Part shown: positions 1-12,121 of the stretch, piece after piece
Layout: each line of letters starts with the position of its first letter
Position numbering within the stretch: the first letter of the stretch is position 1
DNA from: Polyodon spathula
Lineage: Eukaryota > Chordata > Actinopteri > Acipenseriformes > Polyodontidae
Assembly (NCBI RefSeq): GCF_017654505.1
Contig: NC_054549.1
Coordinates: 23,188,969 to 23,252,968 of the forward strand
Direction of reading: 5' to 3'
DNA length: 64,000 nucleotides
Translations under genes and position numbers: made by a program
Notes under the pieces: model-generated
Seen by the model: the letters and a program-made list of their open reading frames with translations, nothing else
The model's database searches: none
Told to the model about the DNA's origin: nothing

Positions 1-780
<780 letters not shown>

Positions 781-1059
781 TCTTTTAAGTGCGCTGGAAT
801 TAAATATTTTTCAGCTCAGGTAAAAGTTAGTCCCTGATTTGTGATAATCACTGTTGAATGATTCCTGTTACTTTGCAGTTTCTCCTCCACTCTGAGAAAT
901 CCTGCTTCGGTTATCATGCAGCCTTCTGCCACGCAGTGTCTCAATTACCCAGCCTCTGTGCTGCTTCACTCTGAATATTTTAACCTCCTCATTCAGCCTG
1001 CTCAATTATTCCTTAGCTATACAGCAGCTTTTACTGAGAGCTAACAGACTTTAAAAGAA

Positions 1060-1270
1060 GTTTCCTACCTAGCTTTATTAATGTGCCCCTGCTCCCTCTT
1101 TAAAATGTGTGCTAACCATCTGTAAAATCCATTCTTAGCATATTAGCTTTTAACATTATCCCTGTCCCTCCCCAAGGTTTAAAAATACATTTCTTAGCTA
1201 GCTGTGTTAATATTACCACTGCTGCCCTTTAAGCAATGTAATTTACAAATCGGTTTAATAATGTTAATAC
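1060..1270. repeat. Dispersed AT-rich repeat block (AAAATCCATTCT family)
   Basis: The phrase GCTAACCATCTGTAAAATCC followed by ATTCTTAGC near 1110 recurs in related form near 23050 (CATTAAAATCCATTCTC) and 26285 (CATCTTTAAAATCCATTCTC), each next to runs of CTTTAAAG. The family is not identified. The rest of 781-1720 is AT-rich with no coding signal. Confidence 0.35.
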
Positions 1271-1720
1271 CAATTGGACATTCTTTAGCCCAGGTTAACA
1301 ATTAGAATCTGGGGGAGTCTGTCTGTCTGTCTCTCTTAAAAAAAAAAAAAAATGTACTCAGTATTTTTTCTCGGAGGGTATTTTCAGTGCACAAGGCAGA
1401 AAGCTATTTTTAGACTATTTTCTGAGCTCCATGTGTTTCATCTCTGGTAGCGCAGTTGAACAATTCTTTTGGGAGGAAATCTGTGATTATTAAACAGCTC
1501 CGGGCAATGTGCAGGCTTTTATAAGCGTAGAGGTGAGAAGGGAGAAGGGAGAGACACACACACTCAGAGGCAAAAAGACATTATCAAAAAATCTATCAAG
1601 AATTTTTTCAGTTTACTATTGCTGTTTTATTCGTATAGAGAATATGTCAATAGTGCTGAATGCATACTAAAAGAACCTTAATACATTCAGTGACAAAACA
1701 CATTGATACAGTGAGACACG

Positions 1721-1802
1721 CACACACACCCACACACACAGACATGCACACACACACAGACACATACAAACTAAGACACAAACGCTGAGCCCCACAAACT
1801 GA

Positions 1803-1834
<32 letters not shown>
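1721..1834. repeat. (CA)n-rich microsatellite
   Basis: Interrupted CA/ACAG runs, with the purest block at 1804-1834. The Cys/Val-rich minus-strand reading frames here are products of the repeat. Confidence 0.9.
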
Positions 1835-1836
<2 letters not shown>

Positions 1837-1937
1837 GAGACATACACACAGATTTCTCTGACATACACTTTCACAGAAACACATTTAACAACTAAAGGAG
1901 CTTTTGACACTGAGCACTAATTAAATCTGAAAAAAGC

Positions 1938-1939
<2 letters not shown>

Positions 1940-2005
<66 letters not shown>
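1940..2005. repeat. (GA)n microsatellite
   Basis: Uninterrupted GA dinucleotide run of about 33 units. Confidence 0.95.
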
Positions 2006-2008
<3 letters not shown>

Positions 2009-2100
2009 AAGAAATGAAATGACTTCACCCAGATAAGCACTGAATTGTGGGCAGATTCGCCTAGCTAAAAACTGTTTACTACATCACAGTAAACTAAACA

Positions 2101-2420
2101 CGCCACAGCACTGAATACAAGCCTGTCAGTGACATCCATCCCCATCGCCACAGCTGCCACTTCAGAGCTAGCAGTGTGAGGAAAAAGCATTGAGGACCAC
2201 GATGTATAGCAACACTATTAGAGAATAATATAGAATAGGAAATGGCAATAAATAATCGACCGAAAATGGGTGAAGTGGAATTTAAGAGCTAGATGTCATT
2301 ACGTAGGCAAATAAAGGGTTAGCATGGTGGCATAGTAACATGATTTGCAGTATGTGGAGAGTTGTTCATGACAACTGGATAAGCGGTTCCATAGATACTG
2401 TAAATGTACAATGTCGCAAA
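2101..2420. repeat. Dispersed repeat family D1, copy 1
   Basis: Contains CATCGCCACAG, CAGAGCTAGCAGTGTGAG, AGCTAGATGTCATTACGTAG and CATGACAACTGGATAAGCGG. Matching blocks in the same order lie at about 20820-21190 and 62330-62570. This is an unnamed interspersed family. Positions 2421-3462 show no gene, only AT-rich sequence. Confidence 0.5.
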
Positions 2421-3460
2421 GGTATTATGTACATTATGTCCTTGAAATGTTACAAAAAGTATATATGTTCTATATATTATAATATAATATATATTATAAT
2501 ATATATAGTACAATGGAGGGGCCTGTTATTATTTATCGATATATACATATATTACAAATTCATGCTAGAACATCAGTTTCCCGCAATTAATAAAACTACA
2601 ATCAGAATTGGTTTATATCACTTATTATCTCCTTATTGTAATATCACGGCCTGAAAATAAAGGGAATCAATGAGAGACAAGATCCTGATAAAATCACATT
2701 AGTTATTACACTCTGGTTAATATCACTCACATATTATACAACTGATTTACACTCAATATTAATAAAATCACAAAATATGAGGGTTTACATGTAAGTTACC
2801 ATTTTCGAACTGAAATATACTGATGCACAATGAAAACGCAGTAGTCTAAGACTAACACCAATAGCTCATTGGGCACATATAAAATGCTAGTTACATTTTA
2901 AATAGTGAGCAGGTAGGTTGGTTGATTGTTTGAGTAGTACAGTTCCATCGGATAACAAAATACTGAGCTCAAGCCATGTGATTTCATGAAAACGCCAGGT
3001 GCTCAGTGTTTGGTATATGAGTTTAGTTAAAATTACCAAAATGAGTGGATTAAGAATCTGTATAAATAGGTGTCAGGACCCAGTGTCATGCGGGTTGGCT
3101 ACATGATGTCACACCGCTTTTGTTAAAGCAGGGTTGACCTGGGTGACAGACACAAGTACACAATGCCCCGGATGCAGCTTCTTACTGACGCTTCCATCCA
3201 AGCTTCTCTGCATTGAACTGTCGGCCCAAATGTTGATCAGAGCAAATGTTTCTTCATCCCTGCTGCAATCTGGCTATCAACAAAAATATGGCTAAACAAA
3301 ACAGAAACGAAAGCTCCAGGCAGGCGTGGCTGTTTGTTATTGAGTAGGCTCACAAACAGCCATCATGTCTCATCCTGAGGTGGGTTGTGAAACCCGGGTT
3401 GACGTGGTTTCACAGTACCGGTGTCAGTGCCAGTGTGCATGGGGCTTATGTCTATTCACA

Positions 3461-3462
<2 letters not shown>

Positions 3463-3531
<69 letters not shown>

Positions 3532-3542
3532 TATATATATAT
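3463..3542. repeat. (AT)n microsatellite
   Basis: About 40 AT units with one AAT interruption at 3527. Positions 3543-4052 hold no recognisable feature. Confidence 0.95.
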
Positions 3543-4052
3543 GTAGTTCAGGTGTCAGTCCATTTAAAATTATTCTCTCTAGAGCGATGTTTTGATTTAC
3601 TAAAAAATAGAAGTCAGAGGTTTATCCGTTAACTGTTTACCACAACCAAAAACCTTAAACAAATGATTTACTGTAACTAACTTAAATAGGTTTCAATTGC
3701 TGTTATCGCCTTATTTTAAAGTCTTTTATTTTTTACCACAACAAAACCAAAACGGTGTGGAATACTATTGGGCATTGTATTACAGTGTTTACTGTTGGTC
3801 CATCTTTATTTATTTATTTTCCAGTTATTCCATAAGCTACTCGTCGTTTATACGCAGGAGCGTGATTTCTGAGTTTAGTTTATGGAAAACTGAGGAAAAT
3901 ATATGCTATTAAATAGTCCCTCGCGATCGTTGTGGGAAAAAAATGGGATTCGCTCCTACTTGCAGAATTTTCAGTGCATAGCAAAAAAACTGAAAACTTC
4001 AATATGCCTTCAGTGGACTACTGTTAAGTGTCATTAGGGCCACGCATTAACC

Positions 4053-4196
4053 CTGCGTTCACGGAGACCATTCTGCACAGATTCTGATCAATTTAGCCAG
4101 TGGGTGCGTTCACAGAGATCATTATTAGAAGATCATTGGCTAAACTGGTCCAGTTCTGCACAGAACCTGCGCAGAATGATCTCCGTGAACGCACCC
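4053..4196. mobile_element. Nested palindromic MITE-like element
   Basis: The motif TGCGTTCACGGAGA at 4053 and GGTGCGTTCACAGAGATCAT at 4103 are both inverted at 4175-4196 (AATGATCTCCGTGAACGCAC). The inner arms also pair (TTTAGCCAGT against TTGGCTAAACTGG), so the segment is an imperfect hairpin with three copies of its terminal motif. It has no coding capacity and no clear target duplication. Positions 4197-5211 show no gene. Confidence 0.6.
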
Positions 4197-5211
4197 CCCT
4201 CTGTCTGTAATGCAGTGAGAAGTGCGACGGGTTTCAGTGCAAGCATCAGCGTGCAGCAGTTCATTAGAGATGCAAAGTACACATTATACGATGGCTTGAA
4301 ACATTAAACGCTGTGATTGGCTACACAAGATCACATGACATTGCAGTCTGCATTTTCTCATGCAAGGCTAGGGGCGAATCACCTCTGAAGAGCAGTGGAT
4401 TTATTTTCTTTAAAATCTACGTGTCTTTGGCCAGGGCGATCACTCCTATAAAGCCCCGGACTGTAATCTGAAATCGGGGTGGAGATCGATTCTGTTGGAT
4501 CTAAACAACAAAGGGGCAGCGTACGACAAATAAATAAATAAATAAATAGGTTCATATTTTCAAGAATATGGTGCAAAAAGTTGAATACATTACAGTAATC
4601 TAGACACCAGTGTTATATAATGCAGGGAGCAGCACTGACTGTGTGTCTGTGTGGGTTGTTCTGGTGAAGTTAAACTATATCGAGAAGAGACCCGGCAGCG
4701 CGTTTGGGGGACTTTAAAATAAAAAGAGTGGGATTATTGTGCTGGTGAAACAGTGACTTTAAATGTCAATTTAAATGTGTATACAAATTGTAAACAAGCA
4801 GTTTCTTTTTTTTCTTTTTTTTTTCAAACTGCACTTCAGAAATAAACTTGAATATCTAAAAAAACAAACAAAAAAAAAAAACAAAGAAACATACAAAAAC
4901 AAAATATTTCTCAGCAACAATACCTTTTCCCAGCAAATGTGTAGCGTCTAAAGACTGTATATTATGTACAGTGACTGAATGATACATTACATACAGCTTA
5001 ATTTAAAGGTGATATGTTATTTTCATTGAAAAGTTATTGCTGTCGACAATATATTTTTCTCTTTGGAGATTTTAAGAAACTGTACATCAGATTTCCGTTG
5101 GGACTAATTATAATTGCACAAAGCGGTTCTGTGGATTAGCGATATAAAAACAATGTCTAGCATCGCGGAAGGAGCTATGACTTCTCAAGCTTGAATAGGC
5201 TGCTGGTTGAC

Positions 5212-5264
<53 letters not shown>
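5212..5264. repeat. (AAT)n microsatellite
   Basis: About 17 AAT units. Confidence 0.95.
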
Positions 5265-5265
<1 letters not shown>

Positions 5266-5483
5266 GTATTTTCTGAATAAATAGTTATTATTAACTTAAA
5301 CTATGTTGTTTCTTTCTGTGGCCAATAATTAGCTTTATATATGAATCCTAAGCAAAATTACACACCCCACACTTTGACCTTGACTTAAGTTTAGTGGCCT
5401 TGGTGCCCTTTACACATTTACATTTATTGAACTGAAGACTATTTTAAAACAGTCCGGGCCCTTTTTGTTGCCAATTTCGAGCC

Positions 5484-5539
5484 ATATATATATATATATA
5501 ATATATTGAATATATATATATATAGAGAGTCAGAGAGGC

Positions 5540-5636
<97 letters not shown>
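5484..5636. repeat. Compound (AT)n-(GA)n-(GATA)n microsatellite
   Basis: AT run at 5484-5523, GA run at about 5532-5608 and seven GATA units at 5609-5636. Confidence 0.9.
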
Positions 5637-6589
5637 CTACTTTACATTTGAATCCTGTCTCCAGTGCAGTGTATTGAACTGACAAGTCAATAAGTCAATA
5701 ATGAGTTATATATTTCTATATATTAATGTGTAATTCATAATATGATTGACAATCATATCATAATAAACTTATTCATGAGCTTCCTGTAAATAAAGGTGCT
5801 ATAGGTTTTTATTGGCATACCTCGTTGTTGCCAGCAGTATAGTTACACAAAACACGTTCTGCATGTAGCTACCAGTCGCTAACCCTAAACATAATATAAA
5901 TATTTATTGTATAAAAAAACAATTATATGGAAATGTGTACCGGTATACGCTGTTGTCATTCGTTCGCACCTTTAAATTGTAAGTTGACTCGTCGCAACTA
6001 CTTTTTGTCTTTATAAAAGGAGAACACTCTATAATATATTGAATTAAATATGAGACTGTTTGTTTTGATATGTGGAATAGGACTAATAACACGCCTTACC
6101 TTTGCGTCTGTTGTTCCCAAATCAGTTAAAAGTGTGAAGCTTAGCGGCGCCTTGCTGCAGTTTGTAAACCGCGGTTCGAGCTCCGAATGTGCGATGATCG
6201 TCGCCACTGCATCTCAACGCTAAACGAAGCAGGCGCTCACACAGCAAGTGAATAGCTAGCTGAAAAAAAAAAAAAACCCTCTCTCTCTCTTTCTCGCTCG
6301 CTCAATCTCTCTCGCTGAAAATATTTAAAGCTGCAGTGCACTAGGGCCATGAAAACTCAATCAGGGAAGACAGGTGGCCAAGCGGTGTATATAGATAGAT
6401 AATAGATTTTTGTTTTTAATTAATAGACCCCCCCGTTAGAGAGGAGAGTTAACCACTCTTCGGTGTAGTAGAGTGGTCATTACTAATTTCAGACCTCATT
6501 CATGCATCTGTTTCCTTTTTTTAGTCTTTTAGCTTGTTATATGAAAAAAAAAAGAGATACAGATATAATGTATAATATCTTTATTTTTT
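5637..6589. other. Non-coding stretch with one CpG-containing, exon-like patch
   Basis: Most of this is AT-rich. Positions 6100-6230 are locally CpG-containing. On the minus strand they give an open stretch ending at a plausible splice donor (GCAAAG followed by GTAAGG, about 6098-6109). No in-frame ATG supports it, and a stop lies just upstream in the same frame. It is not called as a gene. Confidence 0.3.
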
Positions 6590-6835
6590 ATATAGCGCCT
6601 TTCATAGTGGCCCACCATCATAAAGCGCTACAGAGGTAGGCTGTGAACTGTGAAGTATATGCAGAGTCACTTACAATAGGATACTGATTTAACCTCATCC
6701 GCAGGACGGAGCGCAAGGAAGTTAAGTGACTTGAGCTCGGGGTCATACACAGAGAGTCAGTCAGATTGGAACCGCTGATCTTCTGGTTACAAGCCCTGGA
6801 CTTTAACTACTGGACCGCACTGTCAGTGTGTAAGT
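6590..6835 (-). mobile_element. tRNA-derived SINE, minus strand
   Basis: Read on the minus strand, it starts with an A-box-like GCGGTCCAGTAGTTAAAG, then a B-box-like GGTTCCAATCT (6763-6773 reversed), a body containing CAAGTCACTTAAC, and a 3' tail GGCGCTATATAAAAAATAAA. This order, pol III boxes then an A-rich tail, is that of tRNA-derived fish SINEs. Some decay is visible in both boxes. Confidence 0.65.
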
Positions 6836-8739
6836 GTGTCTGTCGGGGTGTGTCAGTGTGCGGCGTGAGCAGCGATCCAGTTTTGGGTCTGGGTATAATA
6901 ACATCCTCTCATTTTAACCAGGGTGCGATTTGATGGGGTGGATTTCCCTGGCTCTGCTTTTTATCCCTGGGATTGCACTTTCAACTGCCATTCAAGATTT
7001 TGAATTTAAAATGAATTCTTTGGGAAATTTATAACATATTTAAAATTATAAATGTATGCTGCATCATTTCTACACAAACTGACTTCAAAAAAATATTGGT
7101 CTAAGCACTTCAGACCTTAAGGTCAGTATCACATTGTATTAACATGATTTCAATAAAATAACCTCAAATAAAAAATAATGGATTTTGGTTTCACTGGAGC
7201 CGGATCATAAAGTTCGGCTGTATAAAATGGCTCAGGCTCGGATTGCACTGACCCGTCATTGTCATTCAACAATAGTGCTGTACGCATCCCAGCAAGGCAA
7301 ATTGGCCAATGAAAATCAACTAAGTCAGCGTCATTCAGTTGCTGCATTTCAAACTGTTATTTATTTTATTTTTTTTCAGAAGTGCATACTATAGTAAACA
7401 AAAAGAAACGAAGACAGGGCACTAAAAATCCATTGTAGTTTTTTTTTTTTTAAAACAGCCCCAGAGCCAAAGACTGGAATATTTTCCGCCGAGTTACCCA
7501 CTGAGTCACCCGCTGAGCAGAGTGGAAAAAATGCCAAGATTAACAAAGGCGTACTAAGCTGTTAAAATATGTATATATTCAGTTTACTGTTACACTCTGT
7601 ACTTATCATTGAGGTTATGTGCAACAATGCAAGTAGTTGTCATGGGTGCGTTTTAACATTGTAGTTGCTGTAAGCGGAGGTAGTTTTTGTTATTGCCTTT
7701 TGATACCGTATCCATAAAAATAATTACTGCATTTATCCTGCATGATGGCAGATTTGGCAGCTGCGCGATTCCTAAAGACGTTAACATAGTGATTGTTTTA
7801 ACTGCTTAAATTATCTACTCCAGATGTATCAAGACTTGCCATGATGTTTTGTTGCTTGTCTATTTTACACCCCGAACTGGAAATTGGCAAAAAGCACCCT
7901 GATTTTAACACCGAGAGAGTAAAATGTATTTTCAGGGGGTAAAATGCAACATTACCTTGAAGTCACGAGTAATCTCGATAAATACTGTACAATCTTTAAT
8001 GATAATGGGGTAGGCATTTAAAAAACAGCCTTCCATTTTAACTACAATGCTGCTTTGAACTACTGTACATCCATCCACACGTGTGTTATATAAGGTGCTT
8101 TATCGGCTCGTTTATTTCAAAGTATCACACTGACTGCAATATTTTAACATCGCATTCTTAAACTCAGTGAACATGTTACAACTTCAATATAAAGCCATAC
8201 AGAGAAATATAATCTGAAAATGCATTAATGTGTTATAAAACGGTTTAATATTATAGACATCTTTTTTTTAGCAGTTGCCTCTGACGATGGTTAGGTTTGT
8301 ATCTGAGCTGGGGTGCTCACGCTTCAACCTGTGTAGCTTCGAATTGTTCTTATTCTTATCGTGATTGGATGCAAAGACAACCGGGCTAGCCAGAGATTGG
8401 ATAATATTTGTTGGGTTGTTTTTTCTTGTGTACAGCCTTATAGTAACTGAAGACATTGCATTCTGGGAGATGTAGTTGTTAGTAGAGGTTTTAAGGGAGG
8501 CAGACAATCTGTGTAGCAAAATTGCGCCGTGTGTGTGTGACAGTGTGTGTCTGAGCTCTCTGCACTGTAAGGTCTTGTTGCCCTGTAGAGATTCACTGCT
8601 CATTACATACACACCATCTGCTACCCTGTCTATCTCTGCAGAGCAAGCCAAGAGAAAGGGGAGAGGGAGAGAGAGAAGCAGAGTTACTGACATGAGAGAG
8701 AGGGAGAGCACATGGATAACTGAGAGTGAGTGGGGAGGG
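6836..8739. other. AT-rich non-coding stretch
   Basis: No reading frame with recognisable protein content. A 147-codon minus-strand frame at 8268-8711 runs through low-complexity purine/pyrimidine DNA and is not accepted as a gene. Confidence 0.5.

Positions 8740-8790
<51 letters not shown>
8740..8790. repeat. (ATT)n microsatellite
   Basis: About 17 ATT units. It produces poly-Ile, poly-Tyr and poly-Asn frames. Confidence 0.95.
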
Positions 8791-8922
8791 TAGAGAGCGA
8801 GAGGGAGAGAGTGGGGGAAGAAAAAAGGAAGGCAAAAGAGAAGAGAGAGAGAACCTGTTGCTTTGAGTTCAGGAGCTGCTCTTTAGTTCTACTTGTTAGA
8901 TTAACCAGTCTTTATATTCATA

Positions 8923-8937
8923 AGCGCCATCTAGTGA
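8923..8937 (-). promoter_or_regulatory. CTCF-like core motif, left arm
   Basis: Read on the minus strand this is TCACTAGATGGCGCT. It fits the vertebrate CTCF core (CCASYAGRKGGCRSY) except at the first base. Occupancy is unknown. Confidence 0.5.
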
Positions 8938-8987
8938 GCAGCTTGTGTATTGCCAGCAAAACAAAAGCGGTGATCCAAAGTGGCAGG

Positions 8988-9002
8988 TCACTAGATGGCG
9001 CT
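8988..9002 (+). promoter_or_regulatory. CTCF-like core motif, right arm
   Basis: Same 15-mer as the left arm, in the opposite orientation, with 50 bp between the two. Confidence 0.5.
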
Positions 9003-9539
9003 GGCTCGAACTTCTATTAAGACAGCCAATGTTACATAAGTCTATGGCAACTAGAACTGAAAATCAGCTCCTGAACTTGTATGAAAGGACATCAAGACCT
9101 TAACGTCTTATACTTATTCCTGAGATCAATTTAAGCAGGGTCCTTATTTGGTAGGACTGAATTACAGGTCATTGAGATTGTGTGCACTCGTCTCATTAAG
9201 ATAATGGTCCCCAAGCTGTCCTTATAAAGGTAATACGAAATCCTCATGTCAGGACAATGCACTCTGATTGGCTATCATGTTATTGTTAATAAAACAATGA
9301 ATAATCCTCTCCCTACAACGAAACCATAACCTTAAGGTCAGTATTCTATACTGCAGCCATTACATATCTATAGTAGTTCATGTTTGGCAGTGAATAAGTG
9401 TTTTTGTTATTTTAAAGAAAAGTGTCAGGAAGTGCTGTCTTCCTCAGTTGTCGTGACAGGAACATTTCAAGGTACCTTTGTAGTCACTGTGGCCCCTAAC
9501 CAGTCCCTTACAGACAAGCCCTGCCCAATTCCTCTGGAT

Positions 9540-9845
9540 TTTGTGTAGGCATCCTACAGGATGTGCTCTGTTCTGCAGGTTTATTATTAAGAGATGTTCA
9601 GGAGAGAAAATAAAGTCCAGCAGCATTCCTGTAGATTTTGTGTAGGTCTCCTGAAGTCCATCGGGAATTCCTGAAGGAGCATAGCAGGTCCCATAGGAGC
9701 CCTACAGAAAACATGTTACATTTTCCTATAGAAATCCTACAGAATTTACTGATTTAACCTACAGGAATCCTATAGAAATCCTGTACAACACTGCAGAAAT
9801 CCTACAGGAAAATGGAACCTGTTTTTTGTAGGACTGTAGGACTTT
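9540..9845. repeat. Cluster of degenerate TCCTACAG/CTGTAGGA motifs
   Basis: At least ten variants of TCCTACAG, TCCTATAGAAATCCTACAG and their complements (for example TGTAGGACTGTAGGAC near 9825) occur in 300 bp. This suggests a decayed short-unit minisatellite with both orientations present. Confidence 0.45.
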
Positions 9846-9886
9846 TCTGTGAGAACATGGCTAGACTTTCTGACATTGCCCACGAT

Positions 9887-9889
<3 letters not shown>

Positions 9890-9962
<73 letters not shown>
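9890..9962. repeat. (AT)n microsatellite
   Basis: About 36 uninterrupted AT units. Confidence 0.95.
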
Positions 9963-9964
<2 letters not shown>

Positions 9965-12106
9965 CTTGAACTCGAGCTAGCCAGGGGCTGATTGTAAAGG
10001 GAACATGATCCATGGATACATGCACTTATCTTGCTGCTGATATAGTATTCAGTTTGTACTAAAAAACATCATTTTGATCCTGAACTAGTTTGAACTCTAA
10101 TTTTGAGATTAACTGGAGCAGGTAGCTAATGTTGACCAGAGCAGGATGCTGTCTTTATCTGGTCTGGTGAACAGAACGGACACCAAATATGTACCTCACT
10201 TGGGGTAGGATCAGAAGAGGATCAGAGCTGGACCTGTGTTTTATACATGGAGGAACTACAGTGGCATATTCATAGACTGAAAGACAAGAGCATATTTTGT
10301 GATCGACAAAAGTCTCTGGGTTTACTGCATTAGATAGCGTGCTGCAATCCTTTCATTTTGCTTCAAATAAATGCACTGTGCAATTAAAAATACTGAAACA
10401 GGACTATGGACAATAAAAAAACATCCGTTTTATAAAAAACATACGTATATATTATATATAAAATCCTCTTGTAGGAGAGGCATCTTATCCGGAAAATTTT
10501 CACCAAAACAAACAAAACAAAACTTGTTTTTTTTGGTACAACTAAAACACATGTTGTTAAATTGGCCAAATATCTGTGTGTCAAAATATTTAAGACATAT
10601 ATGTTTTTTACAGCGCTGGAAAAAAACTGCGACCTTTTTATAAATATTTTTTCTATTATATATTATTATATATAATATTATATATATATACTATATAATA
10701 CGATATATAGATTATATATATATCATATATACTATATATATATATATATATATATATAATCATACGAATTGTTTCGGTTGCTCTGCATAACACACACATA
10801 CGTTTGCATAACAAAACGAGTGACTACAGGTGTAGTGTTTGAAAGTGGTACATCATCAGAATGTGGTAGGTATACCAAAAACTTGATAGAGTCGTGTCAG
10901 AAAGTGGTATGCTGTCAGATTGTGGTGCAGGTGCAATCAATTGTGATCTGATGATTCTATTGTCAGACAGAGGTACATTTACCATTCATTTTACTTTTTT
11001 TACAAACTTAAAATGGAAATAGAGAATCCATTTCTCTAAAAGGAAAAAGAAAAGACCCAATGTCCAAATATCAATTGCATATGATAAATATTTGCATACT
11101 ATTTTCTTAATGGTGGAAAAATATGAGAAATTAATTTAAAACAGATGTAAAAGACCAATAGCAGCATAATGTATCAGATTTGAATGGGTTCTTACCTGCT
11201 CTCATAGTGGAAGTTGTTTAGTTATGTATGAGCAAGCGCAGTGCATCACTTTTTACCGCATACCTGACAATAATACTACACCGCTATGTAAGATGAATAC
11301 AGCGTTGCTAGTAAAATAGTTCTAATACTGTATTGTTGTAAGAAAAGTGTGTTTTAAAAAAAGGACTTTCAGCTTCCAGTCACTCAAAATACTCAGATGT
11401 TGCTTAAATGTTCCTGCTGTTTATAGGTAAGAACTTTATTATGAATATATTGTGTTTGTATTTTTAAGCAACTTATTATTACAATAATGTTAATTATGAT
11501 AATTGTTTATTTCTTACTTTAAAAATGTTTAACAAAACATGTCCTAAAGTCTTTGGAACATTGATAAACTTTTAGTAATGAAATATGGATAGTTATGCTA
11601 GTGTCTGCGCGATGTATTTAAGACAAAAAATAATTTTGAACAAGAAATATATCATAATTAACTTGATATAATAATTATGTAACAAAAATGCTTGATAAAG
11701 TATTTGGGATTGTTTCCACTAGGTAACTGTCTTTTTGTATACATAAAACAGCACAAGTTTACTGTTTGTTTCAGCTTAATATGAAAAGTTAAACTACGCA
11801 GACTAGAGCAGCGACTTTGTAAATTTGGCCTATAATCAAGATATGCTTTAGTGTGAGTTACAGAAACTGTTTGACTGTTTTGGTTTTTTGTCACACATCA
11901 ATGCGCCGAACATTTTACAAACTTTTGTAAAATAGGACATTGGTCAATGTAGGCCCTATATTTTGTATTACACAAATAAGAGCAATTTTGTCACCTATAT
12001 TGTGTTTGCCACAAATACCGGTTTATTCAGGCTGATAGGAAGAGCAAAGTATGGTGCTGCCCGCAGCATGTTACTAGTTCACTGTTGCTGCTCGTGGGCC
12101 AGCAAT
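9963..12106. other. AT-rich non-coding stretch
   Basis: No coding signal. Positions 10650-10760 are an irregular TA-rich tract (TATATTATTATATATAATAT and similar) able to form several hairpins. Confidence 0.5.
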
Positions 12107-12121
12107 GGTTGGGGACCACTG
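12107..12121. mobile_element. hAT-type terminal repeat fragment
   Basis: GGTTGGGGACCACTG is, from general knowledge of vertebrate repeats, a common right terminus of non-autonomous hAT elements (reverse CAGTGGTCCCCAACC). The preceding CTGCTCGTGGGCCAGCAAT fits the subterminal region. I did not find a matching left end. Confidence 0.35.

Larger units (their letters stand above)
8866..9077. mobile_element. Palindromic MITE carrying two CTCF-like motifs
   Basis: Both ends carry GTTCAGGAGCTG in inverted orientation (8867 and 9065-9076). The adjoining arms pair imperfectly (TTAGTTCTACTTG against CAGTTCTAGTTG). Inside, a 15-bp block at 8923-8937 is exactly inverted at 8988-9002. The whole 212-bp segment is a near-palindrome without coding capacity, as expected of a hairpin-type MITE. 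No target duplication was found. Confidence 0.6.

Noticed and set aside
8268..8711. 147-codon minus-strand frame with a signal-peptide-like start
   Set aside because: The hydrophobic start comes from a CTCTCC-type simple tract. There is no domain, no promoter and no conserved pattern further on.
11658..11894. Small minus-strand frame of 78 codons
   Set aside because: AT-rich, no domain, and no conserved neighbour or regulatory signal.
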